A stretch of 64,000 nt of DNA, taken from positions 61,150,385 to 61,214,384 of the forward strand of contig CM055097.1 of assembly GCA_029204225.1 (NCBI GenBank). Reading direction: 5' to 3'. Within the stretch, counting starts at the first letter, position 1; every line of letters begins with the position of its first letter. Made by a program: the position numbers and the translations under genes. Of the stretch, positions 36,583-50,593 are shown one piece after another. The DNA is from Diphasiastrum complanatum (Eukaryota; Streptophyta; Lycopodiopsida; Lycopodiales; Lycopodiaceae). A model generated the notes under the pieces. It was not told where the DNA came from. It saw only the letters and a list, made by a program, of their open reading frames with translations, and did not search any database.

Positions 36583-37420
36583 ATTGGCTTAGCATGTATA
36601 CTAGGTCACTGATCTCGAATATTCCACAAATGTCTCTTTTGACATCTGAAATCAATTTATCTTTTCTTGAGAAGATAAGAGTGTCGTCAACATAAATAGC
36701 TAGAATGATAATTTCATCTTTGACACGTTTGATATAGACATTCGACTCGGCAAATAAAGGTTCGAAGCCTAAAGAACATAGTAATTCGTCCTTCTTTCTA
36801 TACCATTGTCTGGCTGTTTGTTTTAGACCATAGATGATTTTCTTCATGTGACATCCGAATTCTGGATATTGGCTTATAAAACCAAGTGGTTGATCCATGA
36901 ATAAATCTTCTTCTAATTCTGCATGCAAGAAAGTAGTTTTCTCATCCACAATATCGATTTTGAGATCATGAGCCACTGCATAAGTTAATCACAAGTGAAT
37001 TGATGTGTGTTTGACTACTGGAGAGAAAGTATCAGTGTAGTCGATCCCATATTTATGTGAAAAATCTTTCGCAACAAACCTTGCTTTGTATGATGTTATC
37101 TCCATCATGACCTATTTTGATCTTGTAGATCCACTTGCATTTAACTGGTCTTCTTCCATCAGGTACAGGTGCAAGTGTCCATACATTGTTCTTATACATC
37201 GACTACATTTCCTCTTCCATTGCTTGAATCCAATGATCTTTATTTGGTCCATCGATAACTTTCTCGAATGTTTGAGGTTCGTTTGTGAAACCACAAAATT
37301 CGATGGCTATATTTGTTGAAACATCTTGACCAAACCTTACTGGTGATTTTCTTTGTCTATCAGATCTTCTCACAGTTCGTATAGGTCTCGAATTCAATTC
37401 TGCATTTTTGGGTTTCGACT
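36583..37420 (-). pseudogene. RT domain of copia A
   Basis: Right of the gypsy insertion the copia A frame resumes with IVDEKTTFLHAELEEDLFMDQP, KIIYGLKQTARQWYRKKDEL, the intact active site AIYVDDTLIFS and FEISD. That is joined in frame to LVYMLSQ by an older deletion that removed the end of RT. The RT N-terminus (FGQDVS...EFCGF, NKDHWIQAMEEEM) lies at 37203-37397 in another frame. Confidence 0.88.
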
Positions 37421-38236
37421 GATTTTGCTTGAATTCAAGCTAGTGATTCGAGTCTTTCGAGTACTCGAATTTGAACTCCATCTAAACCACTACTATGTCC
37501 AGATGGTAATTCTTGTTCATCATCTACTTGCTTTACTTTTGTTGTTGGTAACTCATAATAACTCTTAAGAATTTCATAGTTGATTAAATCATTGTCTGCT
37601 ATGTACTTTGAATCATCGAACTTGACATCTCAAACAACTTTTATTCTTCCAGTTTCGGGTATGTAGACTCGATAATATGAAGAATGTAACTCGAATTCTA
37701 CTAGAAAACCTTGTTCTGTCTTTTCATCGAGTTTCTTTCTCAATTTGTCTACTATGTCAATATAAACTACACATCCAGATGTCCGAACATGAGCTAGATT
37801 TGGCTTCGACTTCTACCATATTTCATCAGGAGTTTTATCCAGTATTCTAGATTTCATAATTCGATTCTGAAAATAGTTCGACGTAGCCACTGCTTCCGCC
37901 CACAGCTGCTTTGTTGCTTTTGCATGAGCCATAATAAACCTGGCAGCTTCCATTAGTGTATGATTTCTTCATTCAGCAATTCAATTGTGTTGAGGTGTGT
38001 ATGATGCAGTCTTCATATGCATAATACCTCGATCAGTACATAAAGTTTTGAATTCGTTGAAAATGTACTCACCTCCACGATCTGTGCGAATTTGCTTCAA
38101 CTTGTTGCTCATCTACTTCTCAGCCCACTTCGTATACTCAATGAATTTCTCGAAAGCTTCTGATTTTGTACGAATAAAGTATACTACAGCAAACTTTCTA
38201 AACTCACCAATAAACGTTATGAAGTTATTGCATCAC
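37421..38236 (-). pseudogene. Integrase region of copia A
   Basis: This stretch lies in order between protease and RT. On the minus strand it carries copia integrase-type blocks in several frames, including an EAFEKFIEY-like helix near 38140-38160 and a KQIRTDRGGEYIFNEF-like block near 38040-38100. Stops and frame changes are frequent. Confidence 0.7.
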
Positions 38237-38880
38237 CTAAAGACAATATTCCGAATGGTCCACAATATCCAAATGTACAATTTCTACTACCTTGGTTGCT
38301 TTATAAACATCTTTACTAAAAGGTGTTCGAGTCATTTTGTCTTTAAGACAAGATTTGTAGGTAGTTCGAATTTCTCGACTCTTGATTTTGACTCCAATTC
38401 TTTGACTCTTATTGGCTTGGTACAAGGCTTCCATGTTCATGTGACATAACCTCTTGTGCCATAGAATATTTGTCGATTCTTGAGTTTGATTTGCTTGCTC
38501 GACTCGAGTTTGAATGCTCAAGTGATACAAGTTTCCATTTATGTTATCTTTAGTAACTAGGTTATCAGAATATTCATCGCAAAATTTACAAGAGTCCCTT
38601 GTGAAGGTTACTGACATTCCTGTGTCGACTATCTTTGCTACAGATAGAAGATCTTTATCGAGAGTGGGAACATAGAGAACTTCCTCCATTTTCTTGTCAC
38701 CATGATTCATGTCTAACCACAATACACTAGTTCCAGATTCAACTTCATGTTTAGAATCATCTCCAAGTATAATGAATCTCGAAGAATTCATCTTTTTATA
38801 GTCAGATAAAATTTGTTTTGAGAAAACAAAATGTGAGGTGGCTCCCGAATCAAGTACTACTCCTCGAATTTTTGAGTTCG
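38237..38880 (-). pseudogene. Protease and pre-integrase region of copia A
   Basis: The open frame 38237-38791 contains MEEVLYVPTLDKDLLSVAK, SCKFCDEY, ILWHKRLCHMNMEAL and TYKSCLKDKMTRTPF, the zinc-binding block before integrase. Upstream, near 38830-38880, the minus strand reads a protease-like LDSGATSHF-type sequence in another frame. The block ends near IVHLDIVDH, where the integrase D is expected. Confidence 0.82.
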
Positions 38881-39090
38881 ATGAACAACATAGATCAGCA
38901 CAAACATATACTGCTGATTTTTTTATTGTCCTCTCTTTTGTTGCTCTGGAGCATTCTGCTTTGTCTTTGATAAAATTTGAATCTGAAGGTTTGCTTGTCC
39001 TTCTTGTTCTTGGGATTTTGATAATAGTCTACTGCTGCATGACCCTGTTTATGACAATGAATGCAATCAAACTTTGGATTCAACCATCGA
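38881..39090 (-). pseudogene. Gag C-terminal zinc knuckle of copia A
   Basis: The minus strand reads CIHCHKQGHAAVDYY followed by NPKNKKDKQT. This is a CCHC-type knuckle whose last cysteine is replaced by tyrosine. Copia A can be followed no further; from about 39085 the plus-strand copia C begins. Confidence 0.75.
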
Positions 39091-39876
39091 CATCTCATGA
39101 TGGAGAAGAGACTATGTTCATCAAAGGCAAATTCAAGGGCAAAGGGAAGAGCAAGTGGTCTAAAGGACAAGATCACAGTGAGTCTTCTTCTTGGGATAAG
39201 AAGAAAGATAGGTCTAAATTGAAGTGCTTCTATTGTGGCATCAAGGGGCATTTTGCTAGTGTTTGCTACAAGAAGAAGAGAGATCAAGGAGACAAGCAAG
39301 GTAATCTAACTCTTGATGAGGATGGTGTTGATGTTCAAAACACAAATGATGATGCTTTTGTAATGTCTTCATGTTTGAGTTCTATTGTTGGAGATATTGA
39401 TCCATGGTGGATTGGTAGTGGAGCAAGCTCACACATGACTTTTCACAGGGAGCAGTTCACTTCCTTATTGGCATATGGAGATAACAAGAGGGTGATCTAC
39501 ATGGCCAATGTTGGTGAGTGTGCAATCAATATTATGGATGTCGAAGAAACAAGCCACTATCTCATTGTCATCTAGTGAGACCGAGTACAAAGCTCTTACA
39601 CATTGCACCAAGGAGATGATATGGATCAAGAGGATGATCACAAATCTTAGTTTGCTGGATTTTTTAAAGAGTCCAATCATCTTTTGTGACAACCTAACAA
39701 CCCAAAAGTTGGCAAGCAATCCTATTTTTCATGCTAGGAGCAAGCATATTGAGGTGGCATATCACTTTGGAGAGAAAACCCCTCTTAGCATGGAACCTCT
39801 CCAAATCTCAACACATTTTAACATCCAACAAGTTTACAATGCCACTCTCCTACAAATCCAATACAAGAACCAATGA
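39085..39876 (+). pseudogene. Copia C: Gag-protease joined to RNase H
   Basis: A plus-strand fragment reads STSHDGEETMFIKGKFKGK and the zinc knuckle CFYCGIKGHFASVC. The protease site is IGSGASSHMT, in which the catalytic D has become G. At about 39530 the sequence jumps to RNase H in another frame (SKKQATISLSSSETEYKALT, IFCDNLTTQKLASNP, ARSKHIEVAYHF). Integrase and RT are deleted. No LTR was found for this copy. It abuts the opposite-strand copia A on the left. Confidence 0.82.
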
Positions 39877-40254
39877 ATAGGGCTTCCTCGACAAACCAAT
39901 TTTCTTGAAAAATACTCTAGGTAATCATATATTAGTAGAAATTGACTCAGTACATGGTGAAATCTTAGCACGTCTTTGTCAACTATTTTTTAATTTCGTA
40001 AGTGGCCAATTTTAAAATCGTAAAATATTTTTACCAGCCATTTCTAAGGCTACAAGAATTCTATAGTTTTAGAGTGGGTGGGGAACTCATTCTACAGGCA
40101 ATTTTATGTCGACTTTTTCTCTACTAGGCGGGTTTGACATGCCGATTTCTTCAGTTTTGTGAAAATACACTTCATTTTTCATGTGGAAATATCGGCTAAC
40201 AGGGTCACGTCAATTTTACTTGTCTTAGTAATTTACTACACACACATCCAAAGG
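39877..40254. other. No recognisable gene between copia fragments
   Basis: About 380 bp without clear coding sequence or LTR boundaries. It may include the missing 3' end of copia C. Confidence 0.4.
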
Positions 40255-40340
40255 TGTGTTAAATATTGTGCACAACGACATCTGTGGACCCATGCAAACT
40301 CTCTTGATAGTGGGAGCAAAATACTTTCTGACCTTCGTCG
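40255..40340 (+). pseudogene. Short copia integrase fragment beside the LTR of copia B
   Basis: The plus strand reads IVHNDICGPMQTLLIVGAKYFLTFV, the start of a copia integrase core including the first catalytic D. It stops exactly at the LTR start TGTAGAACACC at 40341, so copia B appears to have inserted into it. Confidence 0.75.
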
Positions 40341-41067
40341 TGTAGAACACCTCAACAAACAAATCTCAGTTCTACCAACAAAGTGCACAATCTAATTGAC
40401 AAAGGCTAAGAAACTCGAACTCGTATTTGAAACCGAACTTGAAACATTTTTATTATTGTTCGAACTCGAAACATTGTTATTCTTGTTGGAACTCGAACTC
40501 AAACTCGAAACATAAATCATCTCAAAACATAAATTGTCTCAAAAGATAAATTGTCTCAAAAGATTAATTGTCTTGAAAGATAAATTGTCTCAAAACATAA
40601 ACTGTCTCGAAAGATAAATAGTCTCGAAACATAAACTGTCTGGAAACAGAACATCATTGTATATCAACTGTCTTAATGGTTAGATCGACTGTTACAAAAG
40701 GAAGAAGGCCAAAAGACCTATCTTGTGACAATATAAATACATGTACACTTACTCATTGTAAGCACAAGGCAGCAAGAGGTGTATATAGAAGAATCAAAAT
40801 CAGAATTATAAAAATTTGATCGATCAAAGTTTGCAACAGATGATTTTTTTTTAGTTGTTCTGATTATCTAAAATTGTCTATCACACTCACTCATATATCT
40901 CCTAATTTTGCATGCTTTAAAATTCAATCAAAGTAGAAATTGCTCTATTAGTACATATATTAGTACGTAGACCAGAATCAAACATGATTGAAGACACTGA
41001 TATTAGTTTGATTTATTCAAACTTTCATCGTGTTCTCTAAAGGAGAATTCCTAGTATTTTTCCTATA
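40341..41067 (+). repeat. 5' LTR of copia B
   Basis: Runs from TGTAGAACACC to TTTTTCCTATA, 727 bp. It is the same family as the copia A LTR but in opposite orientation. It contains eight 17-bp units at 40505-40640. The final CA is changed to TA. Confidence 0.88.
40505..40640. repeat. 17-bp tandem array in the copia B LTR, 8 units
   Basis: Eight 17-bp units with consensus near TCAAAACATAAATTGTC, the complement of the unit in the copia A LTR. Three more units than in A account for 51 bp of the 77-bp length difference between the two LTRs. Confidence 0.9.
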
Positions 41068-41068
41068 G

Positions 41069-41084
41069 TGGTATCAGAACTAGC
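41069..41084 (+). other. Primer-binding site of copia B
   Basis: TGGTATCAGAACTAGC follows the LTR by one base and matches the initiator tRNA-Met primer site except for GAAC instead of GAGC. Confidence 0.85.
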
Positions 41085-41130
41085 ACATCCATCAACAGTC
41101 GTATCTGGAGCTTATTCGGAAGATTAAAAG

Positions 41131-41940
41131 ATGTCTTCGATCAGCAGCATTCAGTCTAAAATCAGTACGATCTTGGATATAGAAGGTTCAAATTATTTAG
41201 TTTGGAAGTTAAAGACTTCACTCATACTAAAGGGCGAAGGTCTTTGGCAGTAGGTAGGTTCAACAGAAGAGATTCCAATTACTCCTGGCAAAGAACTTCA
41301 TGAATGGAGGGGAAAAAATGACAAAAATATAGCAATTATTGCATCTTCATTGAATGAAAACATAATGTTAGATCTTTCATCAACTACGAATGCGAAAGAA
41401 TTGTGGGAAGAATTGCAAACCGAGGATGAGAGTCAATCACAAAATCAAATCATGTTCTTGGAGGATCAACTGACTTACCTACAATGGGATGGCAAAGATC
41501 TGACCACTTTCATATGAAAGATAAAGGATCTGCTTATTTCTTTGCAGAATTCCCGCACCGAAAATGCAATCTCAAAGGAAAAACAGCGTAGCTATTTTCT
41601 TCGAGCCCTACCCAAGTCATTCCACACAACTTGAACTTCACTGACGAAAGATTTGTCTATGACACTTCAAAAGGCGATAGATGGAGTCAAAGAGGAAGTA
41701 GAAGCTTGTGAACACTATGACGATAATGGTGATTCAGAAAAAGCTCTATTTACTTAGAAGAATAAATCTTCGAAGAAGTTTAAGTCTAAGAGGGAGTCAT
41801 CTAAGAAGAATGGAAATCGTTCAGACGAATCCAAGACAAATGATTGACAATCAGGAAAACAACAAAAAGACTCTAGTGATAGGAAGATTTGCAACAGATG
41901 CAAAAGATCAGGTCATACAGAAGATCCACCTCTTGCTTGA
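41131..41940 (+). pseudogene. Gag of copia B, with stops
   Basis: The ATG at 41131 opens MSSISSIQSKISTILDIEG, NYLVWKLKTSLILKG and, after a stop, IAIIASSLNENIMLDLSS and KELWEEL. It ends in a lysine-rich region and the zinc-knuckle start CNRCKRSGHTED. At least five in-frame stops are present, several of the CGA or CAA to TGA or TAA type. The sequence turns into the opposite-strand copia D at about 41940. Confidence 0.85.
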
Positions 41941-42508
41941 AGCCTATACTCTTCATTCACCAACACTTCTTGCAAATCCACCATGCTTGGCAAAGTCTTT
42001 TGTATTGTAAAGCTTGAACAAGGTTAGCATGCTCATCCAACAATCCATTAAGTATAACTTGCACAAGTTCTACTTCCTTAATGCTATCATCAATGCATGC
42101 TAGCTCATCATTAAGTGCTTTAACTCTCAATACAAAGGCATGAGCACTCTCTTCCTTCTTTTGAAAATTTTAAAAGATTTGTCTTCTTAGGGTTAGTACC
42201 CTAGATGTAGACTTGGATTCATAAAGCTTCCTCAAAGCTTCCCAAGCCTCCAAAGATGATATGCATTTACCAATCTCCTTAAGTAGCTCATTGGTAACAT
42301 TCATCTTGATCATGTGTAGAGCTCTTTTAGCTCTCTTGTCCTACCTGATTTGATCTTGTTGTACCAAGGGTCTTTCATCCACTCCTACAACAATGTCCAA
42401 CAACTCATGCATCTCAAGAAGTGATTCCATTCTCACCTTCCATGTAGAGTAGTTTGATGAGGTAAGCCTATCATTGCTCTCCAACATAAAACCTCCATTT
42501 GTAGCCAT
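41941..42508 (-). pseudogene. Gag of copia D, broken
   Basis: From the ATG at 42508 the minus strand reads MATNGGFMLES, RLTSSNYSTWKVRMESLL, LLDIVVGVDERP, EAWEALRKLYESKSTSRVL and RVKALNDELACIDD, a plant copia Gag. It continues to about 41941 with DEHANLVQALQYK. Several stops and a frameshift interrupt it. It is closely similar to the Gag in element E at 60040-60580. Confidence 0.85.
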
Positions 42509-43106
42509 GTTGAAGTGACCTTATCCTCTCTTTCAATCTGTTCCAATGCACAAAGCACTCTTTTGAATAACAAAAAATGTTTCCAAAAATCAATCACAAA
42601 GATATGGAACCTCTCAATTCTCTTTTAGCACTATAACTAGCAAATCAACACATAGAATGAAGAAATCTTGATCAACCTTTGATCCACCCACAATCTAATG
42701 AATCTTGCCACTTCCTAAGACTGAAACACACTATTTTGAAGTCCAGCAACCTCAAAAAATAGAGATCCAAACAAAATTAGGGTTTTGACAAAATCACAAA
42801 AAATTGAATCTTCCAAATTCTACATGCAATTGCCAAAAACTTGATATAGAATCCTGTAGCCTCCAATGAAGCTTTCCTAATGCAATAAAAATTGGCCAAA
42901 TCTAGTAAGGCACATGTGAAATTGGCCTACTTCAATTTCATAAACCTAAATTGAGTTTTGACCTAAAAAAGATCAGTTCTACATTTGCAAAATGCTTGAT
43001 TTTTTAGTAGAAATCAATCTAGCACACTCTAGAATTGGTAACTCCTCCAAATCTTTGCTAAATATGACTGATCCTTCAATAACCTGCAACAAAAGCTCTG
43101 ATACCA
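42509..43106 (-). mobile_element. Leader and primer site of copia D
   Basis: About 600 bp between the Gag ATG and the primer site. The minus strand reads TGGTATCAGAGC starting at 43106. Much of the leader matches 60581-60975 beside element E by eye. From 43107 (TGTGAAAATTTTG) the 5' LTR should follow. Confidence 0.8.
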
Positions 43107-43995
43107 TGTGAAAATTTTGTTAATCACTAAGATCCAAAATCGTCTCTTGATCTTTGGTTATGGAAGACAACACAATTAGCACCATTGGCAATGTAGAAAA
43201 TCAACATCTACTTCCATTTGAGAGTTAGAGTGATGGATCTAAGTGGGAGATCATGTTGAAAAGAAAAAAAAATTGAGCCAACTCTAGAGGAGGACATAGT
43301 ATCTGAGTGGGAAGCCATGTCTAAAAATAAAGTTCCATCAAATTCAGATGAAGGATGCGAGGAAGAAGTCATAGGTGAGGACTCAGGCGTGGAGTGGAAA
43401 ACAATGGTAAAGTGTAAGATTGAATTGAACTTAAATTCGACAGTAATCGATGAAAACTACTTCCAACCCTGGGGTCATCTCGGTCTCTCACCAATGGAAG
43501 TTTCCAACCTTCCAGAAGTATGGTAGGAAAAAGGTAGGTTTATTTGTCAACTTGGCCTAAACAACTGCTATGGTCTCTATCATGATAAGTTATCCTATTC
43601 ATAATTGCTTCCCAACTACCTACTGTGTAGCCTTGGGTATTCTAGTAATCACAACAACCAAATGCAGTTACTATGAAGAAAATGTTTGCGTATGCTACCA
43701 AACCACAATATAGAATCATTCACTTGCTCTAACAGTGTATAGACAAAACCCTAGTTTCCTAATACTGATGCATACTATTAGAAAGACGCTTGCCTCCTCT
43801 CCCAACGGTATGTAGTAAGATTTTTGGATACTGATGGAAAACGACAAATGCAAGAATTGCTTGAGCTCCTAGTATCATAGTCATGGCATGCAACACTTCT
43901 ATCAACATTTTTTTTGGAATCATTTCACATATCAGAGAACAGGTTCCCTACTCTAATATAGTGTAAAAATGGTTCATCAATGACTTAAACAAACC
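43107..43995. other. Probable LTR of copia D, then unassigned sequence
   Basis: The first bases after the primer site should be the copia D LTR, but no second copy in the window fixes its length. A plus-strand frame of 69 codons at 43317-43526 (SNSDEGCEEEVIGEDSG) has no recognisable relative. Confidence 0.45.
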
Positions 43996-44317
43996 GTCAA
44001 AACAACAATAAAAAATTCAATAAACAAAAAATCTTAGCCAAATAGCATTGCTTATGTCTCATCAGTACCCAAGCTAAACTGGATTTCGGAAAAATCCGGA
44101 TTCTCTTGGATAGACCCAATGTTGACTAAGAAGCAAAAGACAATCAGTAAGAAGAAAGAAAAAATAATAATAATTTAAATAAAATGAGATTCAAAAATAA
44201 AATTTATAAATTAAATCTAATTAAAAATAAAATAAAAACAAAACATAAAATGAAAATAAATAAGAATTAGGATCATAATGTGTATACGAGTTACTAAAAC
44301 AAAGACAAAATACTAGA
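43996..44317 (-). repeat. Left direct repeat (pseudo-LTR)
   Basis: Begins GTCAAAACAACAATAAAAAA and ends CAAAATACTAGA. It is nearly identical to 46842-47147 except for a few indels, including one of about 20 bp near 44190-44210. Very AT-rich in the right half. Confidence 0.9.
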
Positions 44318-45820
44318 AACAAAGCGGGCTCCTTAGCTCCCCACTTTTCTGGATTCTATGATTAATCATCTTAAACATACCATAAGCTGAAACAACTTTT
44401 TTCATGATTTTCGTAAACGTGTAACCCTTATGGAGTAACAAAATGATTAGATTGCTTGATTGGTCTACAAAAGCATCTCTACTAGTACAAAGACGAGAAA
44501 ACCTGTAGAATTGAGAAGTGAGCACTCTATATTTAACATAATCTAAAATATTTGAAGAAATATGAGGCATGCGAATTATGTTCAAGTTACTATATTTTGG
44601 CTGCAGCCTTTTATCAAAAATATCAACCAATACACCGGACCTACCCTGGCTTATAGAAAGGTCTAAAAAATTGCACTTATCATCACTAGTTGTATGATTA
44701 AGTTCACATGAGTCTTTAGGACAGATTCCTCCACCAAAAACGTTAGGGTCTTTATATACAAAACTACCAAAATTAGGAAGATCAGGAACAAATAAGTCAT
44801 CAATATATCTTCTAACATGAGCTAATTCATGCAATAAGATGGGACAAGTACCACAAGAAACTAATATTTGCATAAATTCAAATTCATAAGAGAAAAGATA
44901 AAAGTTAGCTAGATGAACAGCACAATTAGTACCATGGAAATACCTATCGTTTGTTGAAAAAGCGAATCACCTAGAGAAATATGCAAGTTATCCAAGAGAA
45001 AGTGCAGCCAAGAACAAACAAACATCTTCAACATCAACTATTTTAGTAAATCTTTTCTTCTTTGAATCGACATCTTGATTTTTGTTCTTAAGCCAACAAA
45101 ACTCGAAATGCAAAACACTCTTTTCAACTTCTAAAGCTTTGCATCGAGTGTCCTTTAGTTTATTGCTAAAAACATCTCGAATTAGCTTGTTAACACGAAA
45201 CTAGGTTTGAAGAAGCATATGTTGGGTCTTTTCTTCTAAAGTACGAGAGGAGTTGAAAAACTTTATTACTTCTATAATACTTACAGAATCGTTTAAAATC
45301 CAACTACAACTAACATGAACATTTGCATCCTAAAGTAAGTGTATCCAAAGCTCAATAATAGAAGGAAGCAACGCTTTGAAGCAACTACTTAGCCACTTAG
45401 AAAGGTCAGTCAACGTAGTTTTATAGGCTGCTGCAATAAACCTAGGCCTTTGAGGAACTTTATGAAATTTCCATGCAGCACAAAGAAAAGGAAGATTTGG
45501 GTAACAATTTAAGTTATAAGAATGACAAAAATCTTGATGATATTTTATTAAACTCATAGTTGAAAGAGAACAAATGTTATATGTTCCTACTGGAGAATGG
45601 ACTTCATTTAATAACGATTCCAAATAGAATTTCTTGCAAACAAATAAGAAATTGTTTGAGCATTTATCCACATAAAAATGACAAAACGTCTATGAAACTT
45701 ACGAACAACTTCCTCCTCATTAGAAAATGAAGTATCAATATTAGAAGATGGGACAGATGAAACTTTTTTCAAACTCAAAGTTACATAATTTAGAACTTTA
45801 GTTTTCCATTCTGATAACAA
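44313..45820 (-). pseudogene. Penelope-like reverse transcriptase, decayed
   Basis: From right to left the minus strand shows EEEVVRKFHRRFVIF, DKCSNNFLFVCKKFYLESLL, NLPFLCAAWKFHKVPQRPRFIAA and LTDLSKWLSSC. After a poorly preserved stretch come GTNCAVHLANFYLFSYEFEF, the active site RRYIDDLFV, CNFLDLSI and a C-terminal FRFSRLCTSRDAF-like block. The two acidic residues of the YIDD motif are intact. At least four frame changes and several stops separate the pieces. The order and motifs fit an RT family common in invertebrate genomes that I associate with Penelope-like elements. A plant copy of this type is unusual. Confidence 0.72.
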
Positions 45821-46841
45821 ACCCTCTCACACCAAAAGTCTTTCACGAACTAACCAAAAAGCCCTTGATCCTAAAAGGACCCAAAGAAAAGAAACTTCAT
45901 GTGAGTATGGTTCAGACTCTAACATGGTGAGACACAGTTAATTGGACCATGAGAGAGTCCATCACATGAAATTTTTTCAGAAAAGGTTTCATAGAATTTG
46001 CATAAGTGACTCTTGGTGGTAAATTACAAGGATGACCAAAGAGCCAAATGTACAAAATTCTTTCCAAGAGGCTAGAATAAGCATAAAACTTACTTTATAA
46101 CTTTGATACCATCAAGAACAAGAACTTATACCTGAACATTAAGGAAAATTGAAATATTTATCTAATGAAGCGCAACCAAGAAAAACTTGACTACAACTAT
46201 ACAAGAAGGAATTTTTATTTAATTACTAAAGGAGTGACAAATATTGAAAGTTGAAAAGAAAGGAAGTAGAGCATCAATTAACCTAAAGTAAAAATAATTT
46301 TATAAATTAGACTTTAAATATAAAAAGTAGAGACTTAGAAGAGAACCAGAAAAAAGATGAAGGAACAACACAACTTCTTAATAGGAAATAAATCACAAAC
46401 TCAAACAAACTTCAAAAACTTTTTAAAATTAGAGCTAGGAAGAGGAAAGGAGAATATCTAAGAGAGCCAGAAACAAGTGATTAACATTAATAAGTAATAG
46501 GCCAAAAAAAAAAAAAAAAAGAAGCCATAAAACTATTATGAAACAACAAAAACCTTACCAACATGACATCGAGTAAGAGGAGTTACTTTTGATTAGTAAA
46601 ATTTAGATTAGTTGTAGGGGCATGCGCACCCTCTCAAGATATGCAAATAAGAACATACAACTGGCCACTACTTGGACGAAAATTCATTAAGAATTTGCAT
46701 GTCCGCTAAAGTGACAGAAAAATATCTATTTGTGAAATTAGAATATATCCAATTTCACAAATTTATATAGAGAAGTCAGTGATGTCATAAGGTAAACCTT
46801 AGAAACAATATACGAGCAACTCAAAAAGTCAAAGGATCTAA
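45821..46841. other. 5' part of the Penelope-like element without recognisable coding
   Basis: Between the RT fragment and the right repeat. It contains an A run at 46503-46520 and AT-rich DNA. If the element had an N-terminal extension, it cannot be read here. Confidence 0.45.
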
Positions 46842-47147
46842 GTCAAAACAACAATAAAAAATTCAATAAACAAAAAATCTTAGCCAAATAGCATTGCTTA
46901 TGTCTCATTAGTACCCAAGCATAAGTTGCTAACTGGGTTTCGAACGAATCCGGATTCTCTTGGGTAGACCCAGTGTTGACTAAGAAGCAAAAGACAATCA
47001 GTAAGAAGAAAGAAAAAATAATAATAATTTAGATTATAAATTAAATCTAATTAAAAATAAAATAAAAACAAAACATAAAATGAAAATTAATAAGAACTAG
47101 GATCATGATGTGTATACGAGTTACTAAAACAAAGACAAAATACTAGA
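46842..47147 (-). repeat. Right direct repeat (pseudo-LTR)
   Basis: Begins GTCAAAACAACAATAAAAAA and ends CAAAATACTAGA, the partner of 43996-44317. It contains a short extra segment (ATAAGTTGCTAACTGGG) that the left copy lacks in part. Confidence 0.9.
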
Positions 47148-47421
47148 CAAGTCATATGTGCTAACGTCATGTAATAGTGCATTCAAAATTTTCAGTACTA
47201 GAGCAATGAAACATGTTTCTCATTTTGAGCTTTGATCTAAACCATAGTCGTCATAAAGACAGATCTGGAAGTTTGATATACATAAGTTGCTAGTGATAGA
47301 ACCTTGTGTTTTCTTGCGGTCTCTACCTTATACCAAGGTCAATCTTCTACAGAAGTAGATTGCTCCATTATTTAAATAGACCAAGCATTCCATTTGGTTC
47401 TTATTCTGTCAATTGGAAGAT

Positions 47422-50420
<2,999 letters not shown>

Positions 50421-50580
50421 CGCCAATAAATCAATGAAGCAACCACAAGCTCCAAGCCTAGTCCACCTCACACCACCTAGTCGCTTCTTTGCTCTGTCGC
50501 CTCGCGATCATCATAATAACAAGTACAAATGTGAAGGAGATTAAAGAGATGGGAGAATGTAAAATGTTTGGTGTGAATAT
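50421..50580 (-). promoter_or_regulatory. 5' untranslated region and core promoter of the aldo/keto reductase
   Basis: Upstream of the ATG the minus strand has a pyrimidine-rich region (TCTCCCATCTCTTTAATCTCC) and no clear TATA box. The transcription start cannot be fixed. Confidence 0.4.
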
Positions 50581-50593
50581 GGACCAGCCCCCT

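Larger units (their letters stand above)
25894..39085 (-). mobile_element. Copia element A, split by the gypsy insertion
   Basis: The minus-strand element has a 3' LTR at 25894-26543. RNase H follows at 26544-27140, then RT, integrase, protease and Gag from 36583 to about 39085. The gap is filled by a complete gypsy insertion (27141-36582) with flanking AATGG/ATTGG. The 5' end beyond the Gag zinc knuckle is cut by another copia fragment at about 39085, so no 5' LTR is present. Before the gypsy insertion the element already had an in-frame deletion in RT joining EISD to LVYMLSQ. Confidence 0.85.
43996..47147 (-). mobile_element. Penelope-like element with flanking pseudo-LTRs
   Basis: Direct repeats of 322 bp (43996-44317) and 306 bp (46842-47147) flank about 2.5 kb that carries a decayed minus-strand reverse transcriptase gene. 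The RT stop codon falls at the inner edge of the left repeat. The repeats do not start and end like LTRs, and no tRNA primer site or polypurine tract is visible. This fits the pseudo-LTR arrangement known from Penelope-like elements. The RT motifs differ from copia and gypsy. No GIY-YIG endonuclease was recognised. The Penelope assignment is an inference from motif memory and structure. Confidence 0.65.
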
